64,000 bases of DNA from Flagellimonas myxillae (GTDB lineage: Bacteria > Bacteroidota > Bacteroidia > Flavobacteriales > Flavobacteriaceae): NCBI RefSeq assembly GCF_023502235.1, contig NZ_JAMFLY010000004.1, positions 124,001 to 188,000 on the forward strand, in the 5' to 3' direction. Each line of letters starts with the position of its first letter. The first letter of the stretch is position 1. Position numbers and translations under genes: made by a program. Positions 30,163-37,230 of this stretch are shown here, one piece after another. The notes below the pieces were generated by a model. That model saw only the letters and a list, made by a program, of their open reading frames with translations, was not told the origin of the DNA and ran no database searches.

Positions 30163-30219
30163 CGAACCGGCGACATTCAGCTTGGAAGGCTGACGCTCTA
30201 CCAACTGAGCTACTCCCGC
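30147..30219 (-). tRNA. tRNA-Gly (TCC anticodon)
   Basis: The 73-nt cloverleaf has acceptor GCGGGAG/CTCCCGC, anticodon loop CTTCCAA, D-arm AGCTCAGTTGGTAGAGC and a T-arm with TTCGAAC. The discriminator is T and CCA is not encoded. It lies between tRNA-Tyr and tRNA-Thr(GGT). Confidence 0.96.
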
Positions 30220-30298
30220 GTTTATGGATTTTACATCCAATGGTATTCAATATTTCAAAAAACCTTTCCACTTTGGTTGTTCTCGAAACAACACTTAG

Positions 30299-30381
30299 TG
30301 GGGAGAGCAGGATTCGAACCTGCGAAGGTGAAAACCAACAGATTTACAGTCTGTCCTCGTTGGCCGCTTGAGTATCTCCCC
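30299..30381 (-). tRNA. tRNA-Tyr (GTA anticodon)
   Basis: This is an 83-nt class II tRNA with acceptor GGGGAGA/TCTCCCC, anticodon loop CTGTAAA, a variable arm (TTGGTTTTCACCTTC) and T-arm GCAGG-TTCGAAT-CCTGC. The discriminator is A and CCA is not encoded. Confidence 0.96.
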
Positions 30382-30403
30382 GCCTTATTTTCAGTATCTT
30401 ACG

Positions 30404-30477
30404 AGCCGATAGAGGGACTCGAACCCACGACCTGCTGATTACAAATCAGCTGCTCTAGCCAGCTGAGCTATATCGGC
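30404..30477 (-). tRNA. tRNA-Thr (TGT anticodon)
   Basis: The 74-nt cloverleaf has acceptor GCCGATA/TATCGGC, anticodon loop TTTGTAA and T-arm GTGGG-TTCGAGT-CCCTC. The discriminator is T. It is the first tRNA of the Thr-Tyr-Gly-Thr-tuf transcription unit, after the hpf terminator. Confidence 0.96.
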
Positions 30478-30497
30478 CTTTTACAGCCTTTTTTCCA

Positions 30498-30526
30498 TAA
30501 AAAAAGTCCGCTATTTCTAACGGACT
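30498..30526 (-). terminator. rho-independent terminator of hpf
   Basis: AGTCCG (30505-30510) and CGGACT (30521-30526) form a 6-bp stem with a 10-base loop. On the minus strand seven T follow. It lies 52 bp after the hpf stop and before tRNA-Thr(TGT), so the tRNA-tuf unit needs its own promoter in the roughly 20 bp between. Confidence 0.75.
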
Positions 30527-30578
30527 GCAAATGTATATATTTATTTGTTTATTCAAAATAATTTTTTAAAAATTTTCA

Positions 30579-30881
30579 TCAGGCTTTTGCCCTCATTTTT
30601 TCCTTCTTTTTAACTAATTGCCTTTCCAACGAATTACAGGCCGAATCCACGGCTTCTTCAAAGGACTTGCATTGTTTTTTCACCATCAACTGATCTCTTG
30701 GTACCAACAACTTGATCTCCACTATCTTATTTTCTTTCGCACTGGTATTTTCAACCTTCAAATAAACATCGGAACCTATGACCTTGTCATAAAAAGTTTC
30801 CAATTTGTCCATCCGCCTTTGAATAAATTCAATGAGCTTTGCATCCGCAACAAAATTTACCGATTGCGCATTTACTTTCAT
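30579..30881 (-). CDS. hpf: ribosome hibernation-promoting factor, HPF/YfiA family (short form)
   Basis: From ATG 30881 the protein has 100 residues (MKVNAQSVNFVADAKLIEFI), the short form without the dimerisation domain. The beta-alpha fold signature (DVYLKVENTSAKENKIVEIKL...CKSFEEAVDSACNSLERQL) and the basic C-terminus (KKKEKMRAKA) fit binding to the 30S decoding site during starvation. The ORF can be extended upstream to 30917, but the added residues do not match the family. It follows xerC by 58 bp. Confidence 0.9.
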   Translation of the reverse strand: MKVNAQSVNFVADAKLIEFIQRRMDKLETFYDKVIGSDVYLKVENTSAKENKIVEIKLLVPRDQLMVKKQCKSFEEAVDSACNSLERQLVKKKEKMRAKA

Positions 30882-30939
30882 AAAGATGTTGTTTTTAGGG
30901 CTACATGGTGGTAGCATGGTTAAACTTTACAAGAAATTA

Positions 30940-31830
30940 TCATTTCTTGTTTCTGGGATGGGCGTTCAGGTGAACTTTCTTGAGTTCGGCGATACTATTG
31001 TGTGTATACACTTGCGTAGATGCCAAACTACTATGCCCCAACAATTCCTTAACGGAATTCAAGTCAGCTCCCCTATTGAGCAAGTGCGTTGCAAAAGTAT
31101 GTCTAAGTATATGTGGACTCTTTTTAACCTTAGGGGATACTAAACTAAAATACTTATTTATGGTGCGATAAACAAGTGTTTCATAAATTTTAAGTCCACC
31201 TCTGGTCAAAAACAGATGTTCTTGATCTTGTATATTTTCCAAAGCGGCACGGTAATCCAAATAATCTGCTAGCATCTGTGAGGTGGATGGTAAAATAGGC
31301 AGTATCCGCTCCTTGTTCCGTTTGCCCAAAACCTTAAAGACACCTTTGGATAGGTCAAGGTCCTGAATTTTTATATTGACTAGTTCTGCGCGCCGTATGC
31401 CCGTAGTGTACAACAATTCAATGATGAGCTTGTCCCTTGCACCCTCAAAATCATCATTATAAGGAATCTCCTGAATAATTTTGGTCATCTCCTGCTCTGA
31501 AAAGGGAACTTCCACCTTTTTCTGGGTCTTCAGGGCTTTATGCTTAGCTAGCGGGGACACTGTAATCTGTTCCGTCTTTTGGAGAAATCCGTAGTATGCA
31601 CGCAAAGAGGATATTTTTCTGTTGATACTTCGGTTAGAGATGCCCTGGTCTACCAAACTTACGATCCAACTCCTAATAATTGTATAACCAATAGTATCTA
31701 TGGAATCAAGGTCAAATTCCTTGGAAGCAAAATCAGTAAAATGCAAAATGTCCTTTCGATATGCCGTAATCGTATGTTTCGAATAGTTTTTTTCGAACTG
31801 AAGATAGGATATGAATGCTTCAACGGACAT
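30940..31830 (-). CDS. xerC: tyrosine recombinase XerC-type
   Basis: The 296-residue protein has an N-terminal SAM-like core-binding domain (about 3-85) and a catalytic domain with the full residue set: R146 (TGIRRAEL), K170 (LGKRNKER), H240 and R243 (SPHILRHTF), H266 (LLGHSS) and Y275 (TQVYTH). The length and context fit the housekeeping recombinase that resolves chromosome dimers at dif, not a phage integrase. Whether it is the XerC or XerD partner cannot be decided here. A -7 box ends 5 bp before the ATG, so the mRNA may be leaderless. Confidence 0.9.
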   Translation of the reverse strand: MSVEAFISYLQFEKNYSKHTITAYRKDILHFTDFASKEFDLDSIDTIGYTIIRSWIVSLVDQGISNRSINRKISSLRAYYGFLQKTEQITVSPLAKHKALKTQKKVEVPFSEQEMTKIIQEIPYNDDFEGARDKLIIELLYTTGIRRAELVNIKIQDLDLSKGVFKVLGKRNKERILPILPSTSQMLADYLDYRAALENIQDQEHLFLTRGGLKIYETLVYRTINKYFSLVSPKVKKSPHILRHTFATHLLNRGADLNSVKELLGHSSLASTQVYTHNSIAELKKVHLNAHPRNKK

Positions 31831-31834
31831 GATT

Positions 31835-31842
31835 CAAATTTA
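31835..31842 (-). promoter_or_regulatory. possible -7 element for xerC
   Basis: The minus strand reads TAAATTTG (TAnnTTTG), separated by four bases from the xerC ATG. A TTTG word at 31858-31861 could be the -33 box, but the spacing of 15 bp is 2 bp short of the usual range. Confidence 0.4.
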
Positions 31843-31859
31843 CCTAAATCTAGAAAACA

Positions 31860-31897
31860 AAAAATCCCGCCACATTCGAAATGCAGCAGGATTTTGT
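31860..31897 (-). terminator. rho-independent terminator of rpsU
   Basis: On the minus strand AATCC.GC..CAT pairs with ATG..GC.GGATT around a TTCGA loop, followed by a T run. It lies 20 bp after the rpsU stop and just upstream of the xerC promoter. Confidence 0.75.
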
Positions 31898-31916
31898 AAT
31901 TACTTTGGAATGGATC

Positions 31917-32111
31917 TTAGATTTCCTCTTGGTCCCTAAGTCCTTGTATATATTGAGCTTTTTGAATTTCAGCTCTGCGCTTTACAGAAGGCTTGGTAAA
32001 CTGCTGTCTTTTTCGCAATTGACGCATGGTCCCTGTCTTGTCAAACTTTCGCTTGAAACGCTTTAAAGCTCTATCGATGTTTTCTCCTTCTTTTACTGGT
32101 ATAATTAACAT
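31917..32111 (-). CDS. rpsU: 30S ribosomal protein S21
   Basis: This 64-residue protein (MLIIPVKEGENIDRALKRFK) has the basic helical pattern of bS21 (KFDKTGTMRQLRKRQQFTKPSVKRR). In Bacteroidota, bS21 with bS18 and bS6 is known to cover the 3' tail of 16S rRNA, which explains the lack of Shine-Dalgarno use. Here the gene itself has GGAGGT 8 nt before the ATG, an expected exception that allows autoregulation. It has its own promoter and terminator and lies downstream of the acyl-CoA dehydrogenase gene. Confidence 0.95.
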   Translation of the reverse strand: MLIIPVKEGENIDRALKRFKRKFDKTGTMRQLRKRQQFTKPSVKRRAEIQKAQYIQGLRDQEEI

Positions 32112-32119
32112 AGGCTACA

Positions 32120-32125
32120 ACCTCC
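32120..32125 (-). promoter_or_regulatory. strong Shine-Dalgarno sequence of rpsU
   Basis: GGAGGT (within GGGAGGTTG) lies 8 nt upstream of the rpsU ATG. Other genes in the window lack such a sequence. It matches the published bS21 autoregulation model in Flavobacterium johnsoniae, in which ribosomes lacking bS21 use this site. Confidence 0.8.
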
Positions 32126-32141
32126 CTTCTTTTAGTATTGA

Positions 32142-32157
32142 CCCAATCGTTATTGGG
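32142..32157 (-). other. 5' leader hairpin of the rpsU mRNA
   Basis: CCCAAT and ATTGGG form a perfect 6-bp stem with a 4-base loop. It lies at or just after the predicted transcription start, between the -7 box and the Shine-Dalgarno sequence. It could stabilise the mRNA or take part in regulation. Confidence 0.5.
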
Positions 32158-32161
32158 CGTG

Positions 32162-32194
32162 CAAATATACGGGCAAATATTCTAACTGGACAAA
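32162..32194 (-). promoter_or_regulatory. promoter of rpsU
   Basis: On the minus strand TTTG (32191-32194) and TATATTTG (32162-32169) are separated by 21 bp, in full agreement with the Bacteroidota consensus (TTTG, 17-23 bp, TAnnTTTG). The predicted leader is about 45 nt. Confidence 0.7.
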
Positions 32195-32195
32195 A

Positions 32196-33335
32196 TTACT
32201 TCAAGATATTTCTTGAAATTACCACTTTTTGAATTTCGGTGGTACCTTCCCCAATAGTGCACAACTTGGCGTCCCTGTAGAATTTCTCCACTGGAAAATC
32301 TTTAGTGTACCCGTAGCCACCATGGATTTGAACCGCATCATTAGCGATTTTTACACAAATTTCCGAAGCAAACATTTTACACATGGCACCCAATTTGGTC
32401 ATTGGTCTCCCCTCATTTTTAAGAAAAGAGGCCTTGTGCAGTAACAATTCGGCAGCCTCAATCTCTGTGGCGGCCTCAGCCAACTTAAAGGAAATACCCT
32501 GAAACTGACTAATGGGTTTTCCAAACTGCACCCGTTCCTTGGAATATTTTAGGGCTGCTTCGTAAGCTCCTTTTGCAACTCCCAAAGACAAAGCACCGAT
32601 GGAAATTCGACCTCCATCCAACACCTTCATCGACTGGATAAACCCATCACCGATTTCTCCCAACCGGTTTTCATCGGGAATCCTACAATCGGAAAATATT
32701 AGTTCCGCGGTTTCACTGGCACGCATGCCCAGTTTGTTTTCTTTTTTTCCACTACTAAAACCAGGAGTGCCTTTTTCAATGGCGAATGCCGTCATTCCAT
32801 GGCTATCTCCTTTTTCACCCGTACGAGCAATCACAACAGCGATATCTCCACTCTTCCCGTGGGTGATAAAATTTTTCGCTCCATTGAGGATCCAATGATC
32901 CCCGTCTTTTACGGCAGTTGTGTTCATCCCACCTGCATCAGAGCCTGTATTGTGCTCGGTCAAACCCCAAGCCCCCAACCACTCTGCCGTGGCCAGTTTG
33001 GGAATCCAACGTTGCTTTTGCTCCTCATTGCCGAAGGAAAGAATGTGGTTGGTACATAAAGAATTATGTGCGGCCACCGATAACCCTATTGCCGGGTCCA
33101 CTTTGGAGATTTCCTCCAATATGGCAACGTATTCATGATAGCCCAATCCTGAACCACCCAACTCTTCTGGGACCAACACTCCCATAAATCCAAGCTCTCC
33201 TGCTTTCTTAAAAACCTCAATGGGAAAAGTCTGGTTCTCATCCCATTCCAATACATGGGGTTGAATAAATTGTTGGGCAAAATCACGCGCAGATTCGGCC
33301 ACCATCTGTTGGGTTTCCGAATAATCAAAGTTCAT
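32196..33335 (-). CDS. acyl-CoA dehydrogenase
   Basis: FAD-dependent acyl-CoA dehydrogenase of 379 residues from ATG 33335 (MNFDYSETQQMVAESARDFA); an ATG at 33359 would add eight residues. It has the N-terminal helical domain, the beta-domain (GAWGLTEHNTGSDAGG; NGAKNFITHG) and the C-terminal helical domain (ERVQFGKPISQFQ; QIHGGYGYTKDFPVEKFYRD). The catalytic Glu is in IGEGTTEIQ. It catalyses the first step of beta-oxidation or branched-chain acyl-CoA degradation; the chain-length preference cannot be read. It follows the helix-hairpin-helix gene by a few bases, so the two are probably co-transcribed. Confidence 0.93.
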   Translation of the reverse strand: MNFDYSETQQMVAESARDFAQQFIQPHVLEWDENQTFPIEVFKKAGELGFMGVLVPEELGGSGLGYHEYVAILEEISKVDPAIGLSVAAHNSLCTNHILSFGNEEQKQRWIPKLATAEWLGAWGLTEHNTGSDAGGMNTTAVKDGDHWILNGAKNFITHGKSGDIAVVIARTGEKGDSHGMTAFAIEKGTPGFSSGKKENKLGMRASETAELIFSDCRIPDENRLGEIGDGFIQSMKVLDGGRISIGALSLGVAKGAYEAALKYSKERVQFGKPISQFQGISFKLAEAATEIEAAELLLHKASFLKNEGRPMTKLGAMCKMFASEICVKIANDAVQIHGGYGYTKDFPVEKFYRDAKLCTIGEGTTEIQKVVISRNILK

Positions 33336-33363
33336 TGTGGACAACGTATCCGTAATCATCTAC

Positions 33364-34227
33364 TCAATTTTTTAACCTCAAATATAGCTTAATTCTATCA
33401 ATCCTTTCTTTTGGAAATCCCTTCACCATCGTCAATTCGTCCCATGTTCCAAATTGTCCGTGTACCTCCCGATGGGCCACAATCTCTTGTGCCAAATCCC
33501 AATTAATATAGACTAAACGCGCTAGCGAATCGGCTGTTGCCCGATTTACGTTAATTTTCTTGACCTGGGGCGGACTCAAAACCTTGTATTGCGTTAAGGT
33601 GCGTTCTACAACCCCGGGGTCCAGTCCATATACATCGTACAGTTGTCCATCGATTAAAAATCCACCCAATCTATCCCGAAATTTTATGATCCTGGCCGAA
33701 AGCTTATCTCCAATTCCGCGAATGGATTTTAGTTCAGCGGCAGTAGCTGTATTCAAATCCCTTACCTCAAATTTTTTATTTGGGCTTGGTTTTCTTCCCT
33801 TCGAGTCCCAATTCCTATTTTTCCATGCCGGAAACTTAAAGTACGGTGAAATCTTTTCCAGAAGGGAATCCGAGATCTTTGTCACCTCTTGGAACTGCGA
33901 TGCGGAATTAACGAACTTTCCCTGTTGCCTAAAGGCAAACAAACGATCCAATTCTTCCACCGATATTCCTAAGGTATAACCTTTATAATCTGAAATAAAG
34001 TTGGGATTGAAAGGATACAGTTTAACAGTCTCCTCAGGCATTTGGCTCTTCAAACTATCCAAAGTGGCTTCAGCGAGATAATCGACCTTAATATTTGGAG
34101 GGTCGTCATTCGGATATACCTTAAGAAGATAATAAGCGCCTTGGAGCAGCACGATCAGCCCCAACAAAAAGAAAATCCCACTTCGTTCCTGTTTAGTGAA
34201 TCTGAAGTGGGAATTAAATTTTTTCAA
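33364..34227 (-). CDS. membrane-anchored helix-hairpin-helix (ComEA-like) protein
   Basis: The 287-residue protein has one N-terminal membrane helix (about 18-37, IFFLLGLIVLLQGAYYLL) and three helix-hairpin-helix-like segments: about 70-125, 158-195 (DLNTATAAELKSIRGIGDKL) and 225-285 (NVNRATADSLARLVYINWDL). ComEA-type HhH domains bind DNA without sequence specificity, in uptake during transformation or in repair. The multi-HhH Flavobacteriia form is uncharacterised. It starts 9 bp after the symporter gene and ends just before the acyl-CoA dehydrogenase, so it is in an operon without functional theme. Confidence 0.85.
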   Translation of the reverse strand: MKKFNSHFRFTKQERSGIFFLLGLIVLLQGAYYLLKVYPNDDPPNIKVDYLAEATLDSLKSQMPEETVKLYPFNPNFISDYKGYTLGISVEELDRLFAFRQQGKFVNSASQFQEVTKISDSLLEKISPYFKFPAWKNRNWDSKGRKPSPNKKFEVRDLNTATAAELKSIRGIGDKLSARIIKFRDRLGGFLIDGQLYDVYGLDPGVVERTLTQYKVLSPPQVKKINVNRATADSLARLVYINWDLAQEIVAHREVHGQFGTWDELTMVKGFPKERIDRIKLYLRLKN

Positions 34228-34236
34228 AGTAATAGA

Positions 34237-35853
34237 CTACTTGCTCTTGACAAAATTCTTGATGTCCGTAACGTATTTGTCCATTTCTTCCCTAACCCGT
34301 GGGAACAAGAACAACAAACCGATCATATTCGGGAATACCAAGGCAAGAATCATGGCATCGGAAAACTTGATTACTGCATCCAATGTTGCGGCTGCACCGA
34401 CAACCACAAAAATCAAGAAAAGTACTTTATAAGCAGTATCTGCTTTTTTACCTCTTCCGAAAAGGTACTTCCATGATTGCAATCCATAGTAAGACCAAGA
34501 AATCATGGTCGAGAATGCAAAAAGTATGATGGCAATGGTCAGCACATATCTGAAGCCTGGAATAACCGAGTCGTAGGCCATAGAGGTCAAATCAACCCCA
34601 CCAACATATTCTCCGGTCTCTGTAATCAAAACAGTACTGTTCACTGCATTTCCATAATCGAATGCTCCTGCGTCCATATTAAAGAAAATAATCACCAAGG
34701 CGGTCATGGTACAGATTACCACAGTATCTATAAAAGGTTCCAAAAGGGCAACGACACCTTCACTTGCTGGGTATTTGGTTTTTACCGCCGAGTGGGCGAT
34801 GGCCGCCGACCCTGCCCCTGCTTCATTGGAAAACGCAGCTCTTTGGAATCCAACGATGATAACACCGACCACACCTCCTAATCCAGCTGCTGGGCTAAAC
34901 GCTCCGGCGAAAATCATCCCAAAAGCATCACCAATGTATTCGATATTGGCAAAAATAATTACTAGGGAAGCCAATACATATACTCCGGCCATAAAGGGAA
35001 CTATCTTTTCCGTTACACTGGCAATTTTCTTTATTCCACCAATGATCACTATACCCACCAAAATGGCCAAGACCACTCCAATTACGAATCCTGTGGCACC
35101 ACCTTGTAGATTTAGCATGGTGGACAATTGAACCGCCGCTTGGTTGGATTGAAAGGCATTACCTCCACCAAAGGAAGCTCCAACACATAGAATGGCGAAT
35201 ATTACGGCCAACACTTTTCCAAGGCCTGTAAATCCTCTTTCTTTAAGTCCTTTGGATAGGTAATACATTGGTCCTCCATATACGGTCCCGTCCTCTCCAA
35301 CATCCCTGTACTTTACCCCAAGCGTACATTCCACAAACTTGGTCGACATTCCTATCAGTCCACAAACGATCATCCAAAAAGTTGCACCTGGCCCACCTAT
35401 GGCAATCGCAACCGCGACCCCTGCAATATTTCCAAGACCTACGGTACCTGACACTGCCGTTGCCAAAGCTTGGAAGTGACTTACCTCCCCATCCTTGCCT
35501 TCGTCCTTAATGGTACCTGGAAGGTCTCCATCAACAACATTAAGTTCGGTTTTTTCCACACTGTGATGATCCAACTCATCGTATTTGCCCCTTACCGTAT
35601 TAATGGCCAACGGAAATTTGGTGATGTTGGGAAATTTGAATGCTATGGTAAAAAAAGTTGCACCAAAAATCAACAGGATCAAAACTATGGGCATGTTGTA
35701 TTCACCAATGGGAATCGAAGTCAGAACAAACCCTTCCCACCATGTGGCAAATGGCATAAAAGCGTCATTTACCCTTTCATCCAATCCTTTTTCCTGGGCG
35801 GTTGATAAAAAAGGAAGTATCATCAAAATTAGCGTGGGAAGTCTATACTTCAT
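34237..35853 (-). CDS. sodium/alanine (or glycine) symporter, AgcS family
   Basis: This 538-residue permease has the family signatures TAVSGTVGLGNIAGVAVAIA, VECTLGVKYRD and GGPMYYLSKGL, and about eleven membrane segments. It begins with a signal-like sequence (MKYRLPTLILMILPFLSTAQ) and a periplasmic stretch before the first true helix, longer than the common 450-residue form. A hydrophilic insert (about 88-125) precedes the GTVGLGN motif. AgcS proteins import Ala or Gly with Na+. It is the first gene of the operon with the helix-hairpin-helix and acyl-CoA dehydrogenase genes. Confidence 0.92.
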   Translation of the reverse strand: MKYRLPTLILMILPFLSTAQEKGLDERVNDAFMPFATWWEGFVLTSIPIGEYNMPIVLILLIFGATFFTIAFKFPNITKFPLAINTVRGKYDELDHHSVEKTELNVVDGDLPGTIKDEGKDGEVSHFQALATAVSGTVGLGNIAGVAVAIAIGGPGATFWMIVCGLIGMSTKFVECTLGVKYRDVGEDGTVYGGPMYYLSKGLKERGFTGLGKVLAVIFAILCVGASFGGGNAFQSNQAAVQLSTMLNLQGGATGFVIGVVLAILVGIVIIGGIKKIASVTEKIVPFMAGVYVLASLVIIFANIEYIGDAFGMIFAGAFSPAAGLGGVVGVIIVGFQRAAFSNEAGAGSAAIAHSAVKTKYPASEGVVALLEPFIDTVVICTMTALVIIFFNMDAGAFDYGNAVNSTVLITETGEYVGGVDLTSMAYDSVIPGFRYVLTIAIILFAFSTMISWSYYGLQSWKYLFGRGKKADTAYKVLFLIFVVVGAAATLDAVIKFSDAMILALVFPNMIGLLFLFPRVREEMDKYVTDIKNFVKSK

Positions 35854-35919
35854 AATGAGAAAGTTTGGTGTTTTAGTTTAATGTATAGCGGGCAATATCC
35901 TAAAAAAATTCAACGGAAT

Positions 35920-35927
35920 CAAATTTA
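35920..35927 (-). promoter_or_regulatory. possible -7 element for the symporter operon
   Basis: The minus strand reads TAAATTTG (TAnnTTTG), 66 bp upstream of the symporter ATG. No -33 TTG is seen at the usual distance. Confidence 0.35.
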
Positions 35928-35939
35928 AAAGTTATAAAA

Positions 35940-36947
35940 CTACCCTATTTGAAACATTTCGTTGAGTTTCCTGATCTGCTCTGGTCTTCCCAAAACAATC
36001 ACTTTTCCTTTAGGTTGTAATTGAAGATCTGCCTCTGGATTAATGATGTAGTTGCCATCGGGTTCTATATAACCAATTATAGTGCATCCGGTCTTTCTTC
36101 TCAGGTCCAAATCACGTAACGAACTACAGTCCATTTGGTTGGTAAAGTCCTCAATTTCCACTTCTTCAAGATTGGTGGTGTGCTCCCCTTCCATGGAAAG
36201 TTTATCCATAAATGTGATCAAATCGGGCATGACCACCAAGGAGGCCATGTGATCACCTCCAATTTTGTCGGGCATGATTACCTTATTCGCTCCGGCAAAC
36301 TGCAATTTGGTCTGGGTGGTAACCTGCGAAGCCCTACTGATGATAAAGAGATTTTTGTTGAGCTGCCTGGCGGTAAGTACAATAAATAGGTTCTCGGCAT
36401 CGTCAGGAACCGCGGAAATCAAATATTGGGCGCGCTCAATTCCAGCTTGAAGCAAAACTTCATCTTCATTGGCATCGCCTTCTACAAATAGAATGTCCTC
36501 TTCGTGCCGCTCTATAACTTCCTTGTCCCGTTCTATCACCACAAAGGGTTTTTTATAGGCCTTTAACCTTTCTGCGGCCTGCATGCCATTCCTTCCAAAA
36601 CCACATACCACCACATGGTTTGACAAACTGTCTATTCTTTTTTTCACTTTTTTCCTCTTTAATATTTGAAGCGAATTTCTGCCCAACAGATATTCTGTGA
36701 TCACCGAGATGGCAAAACCAAAAATGAAAACACTGGTTACGATTAAAAATACGGTAAAAATCTTTGCATTGGGGTCTAACGGCCTCACCTCGGAGAAGCC
36801 CACCGTAGTCACCGTAATGATAGTCATATAAATGGCCTCCACCCACGAAAAGTCCGCGAGCAATTTGTAGCCCACCACCCCAAACAATAGAACAAGCACC
36901 ATTAAACTAAGGGCCCATACGATTTTGGAACGGAGCAATCTTATCAT
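35940..36947 (-). CDS. two-helix potassium channel with RCK (TrkA-N/TrkA-C) domains
   Basis: The 335-residue protein has two membrane helices (about 10-28 and 65-88) flanking a pore loop with TTVGFSEVRPL. A cytoplasmic RCK domain follows with a Rossmann motif VVCGFGRNGMQAAERL (about 113-128) and a C-terminal TrkA-C ligand-binding domain (about 245-335). The layout is like MthK/Kch, which gate K+ flow by ligand binding. The selectivity filter reads TVGFSE where TVGYGD is canonical, so ion selectivity is less certain. It starts 2 bp after the PspC gene and is translationally coupled to it. Confidence 0.9.
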   Translation of the reverse strand: MIRLLRSKIVWALSLMVLVLLFGVVGYKLLADFSWVEAIYMTIITVTTVGFSEVRPLDPNAKIFTVFLIVTSVFIFGFAISVITEYLLGRNSLQILKRKKVKKRIDSLSNHVVVCGFGRNGMQAAERLKAYKKPFVVIERDKEVIERHEEDILFVEGDANEDEVLLQAGIERAQYLISAVPDDAENLFIVLTARQLNKNLFIISRASQVTTQTKLQFAGANKVIMPDKIGGDHMASLVVMPDLITFMDKLSMEGEHTTNLEEVEIEDFTNQMDCSSLRDLDLRRKTGCTIIGYIEPDGNYIINPEADLQLQPKGKVIVLGRPEQIRKLNEMFQIG

Positions 36948-36949
36948 AT

Positions 36950-37177
36950 TTATAGGTCAAAAACGGAGGTTCGCTTTGTGTACACCAAGTCTTTGATCTT
37001 TAACCAAAACGCAATAAAAAGGTATAGCGCAAATCCAAACCCCAGGGTTACAAACGTGAGATAAATAAAAGTGGTTCTAACCACCCGCGCCCTGATGCCC
37101 AACCGCTCGGCTATCCGACGGCAAACCTCAAATCCGCGTTTTTGGAAAAAGTAAAGTGTATTATAAAACAAGCCCAT
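36950..37177 (-). CDS. PspC domain-containing small membrane protein
   Basis: This 75-residue protein matches the PspC core. A soluble N-terminal part (CRRIAERLGIRARVVRTTFI) is followed by a single long hydrophobic helix (about 37-62, YLTFVTLGFGFALYLFIAFWL) and a short basic tail. In enterobacteria PspC senses envelope stress; in Bacteroidota such stand-alone proteins are uncharacterised. It lies directly before the K+ channel gene (2-bp gap) and 53 bp after the DUF2851 gene, likely in one transcript. Confidence 0.88.
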   Translation of the reverse strand: MGLFYNTLYFFQKRGFEVCRRIAERLGIRARVVRTTFIYLTFVTLGFGFALYLFIAFWLKIKDLVYTKRTSVFDL

Positions 37178-37230
37178 AACGATTATCCGTATCTAGCGGA
37201 TCTTTGCGCCGTACAGATACCTGGCTAAAA

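Noticed and set aside
30940-31830. Tyrosine recombinase considered as the integrase of a mobile element at the nearby tRNA genes
   Set aside because: Length, gene context and sequence fit the housekeeping Xer recombinase next to hpf and rpsU; no other element genes or island borders are present.
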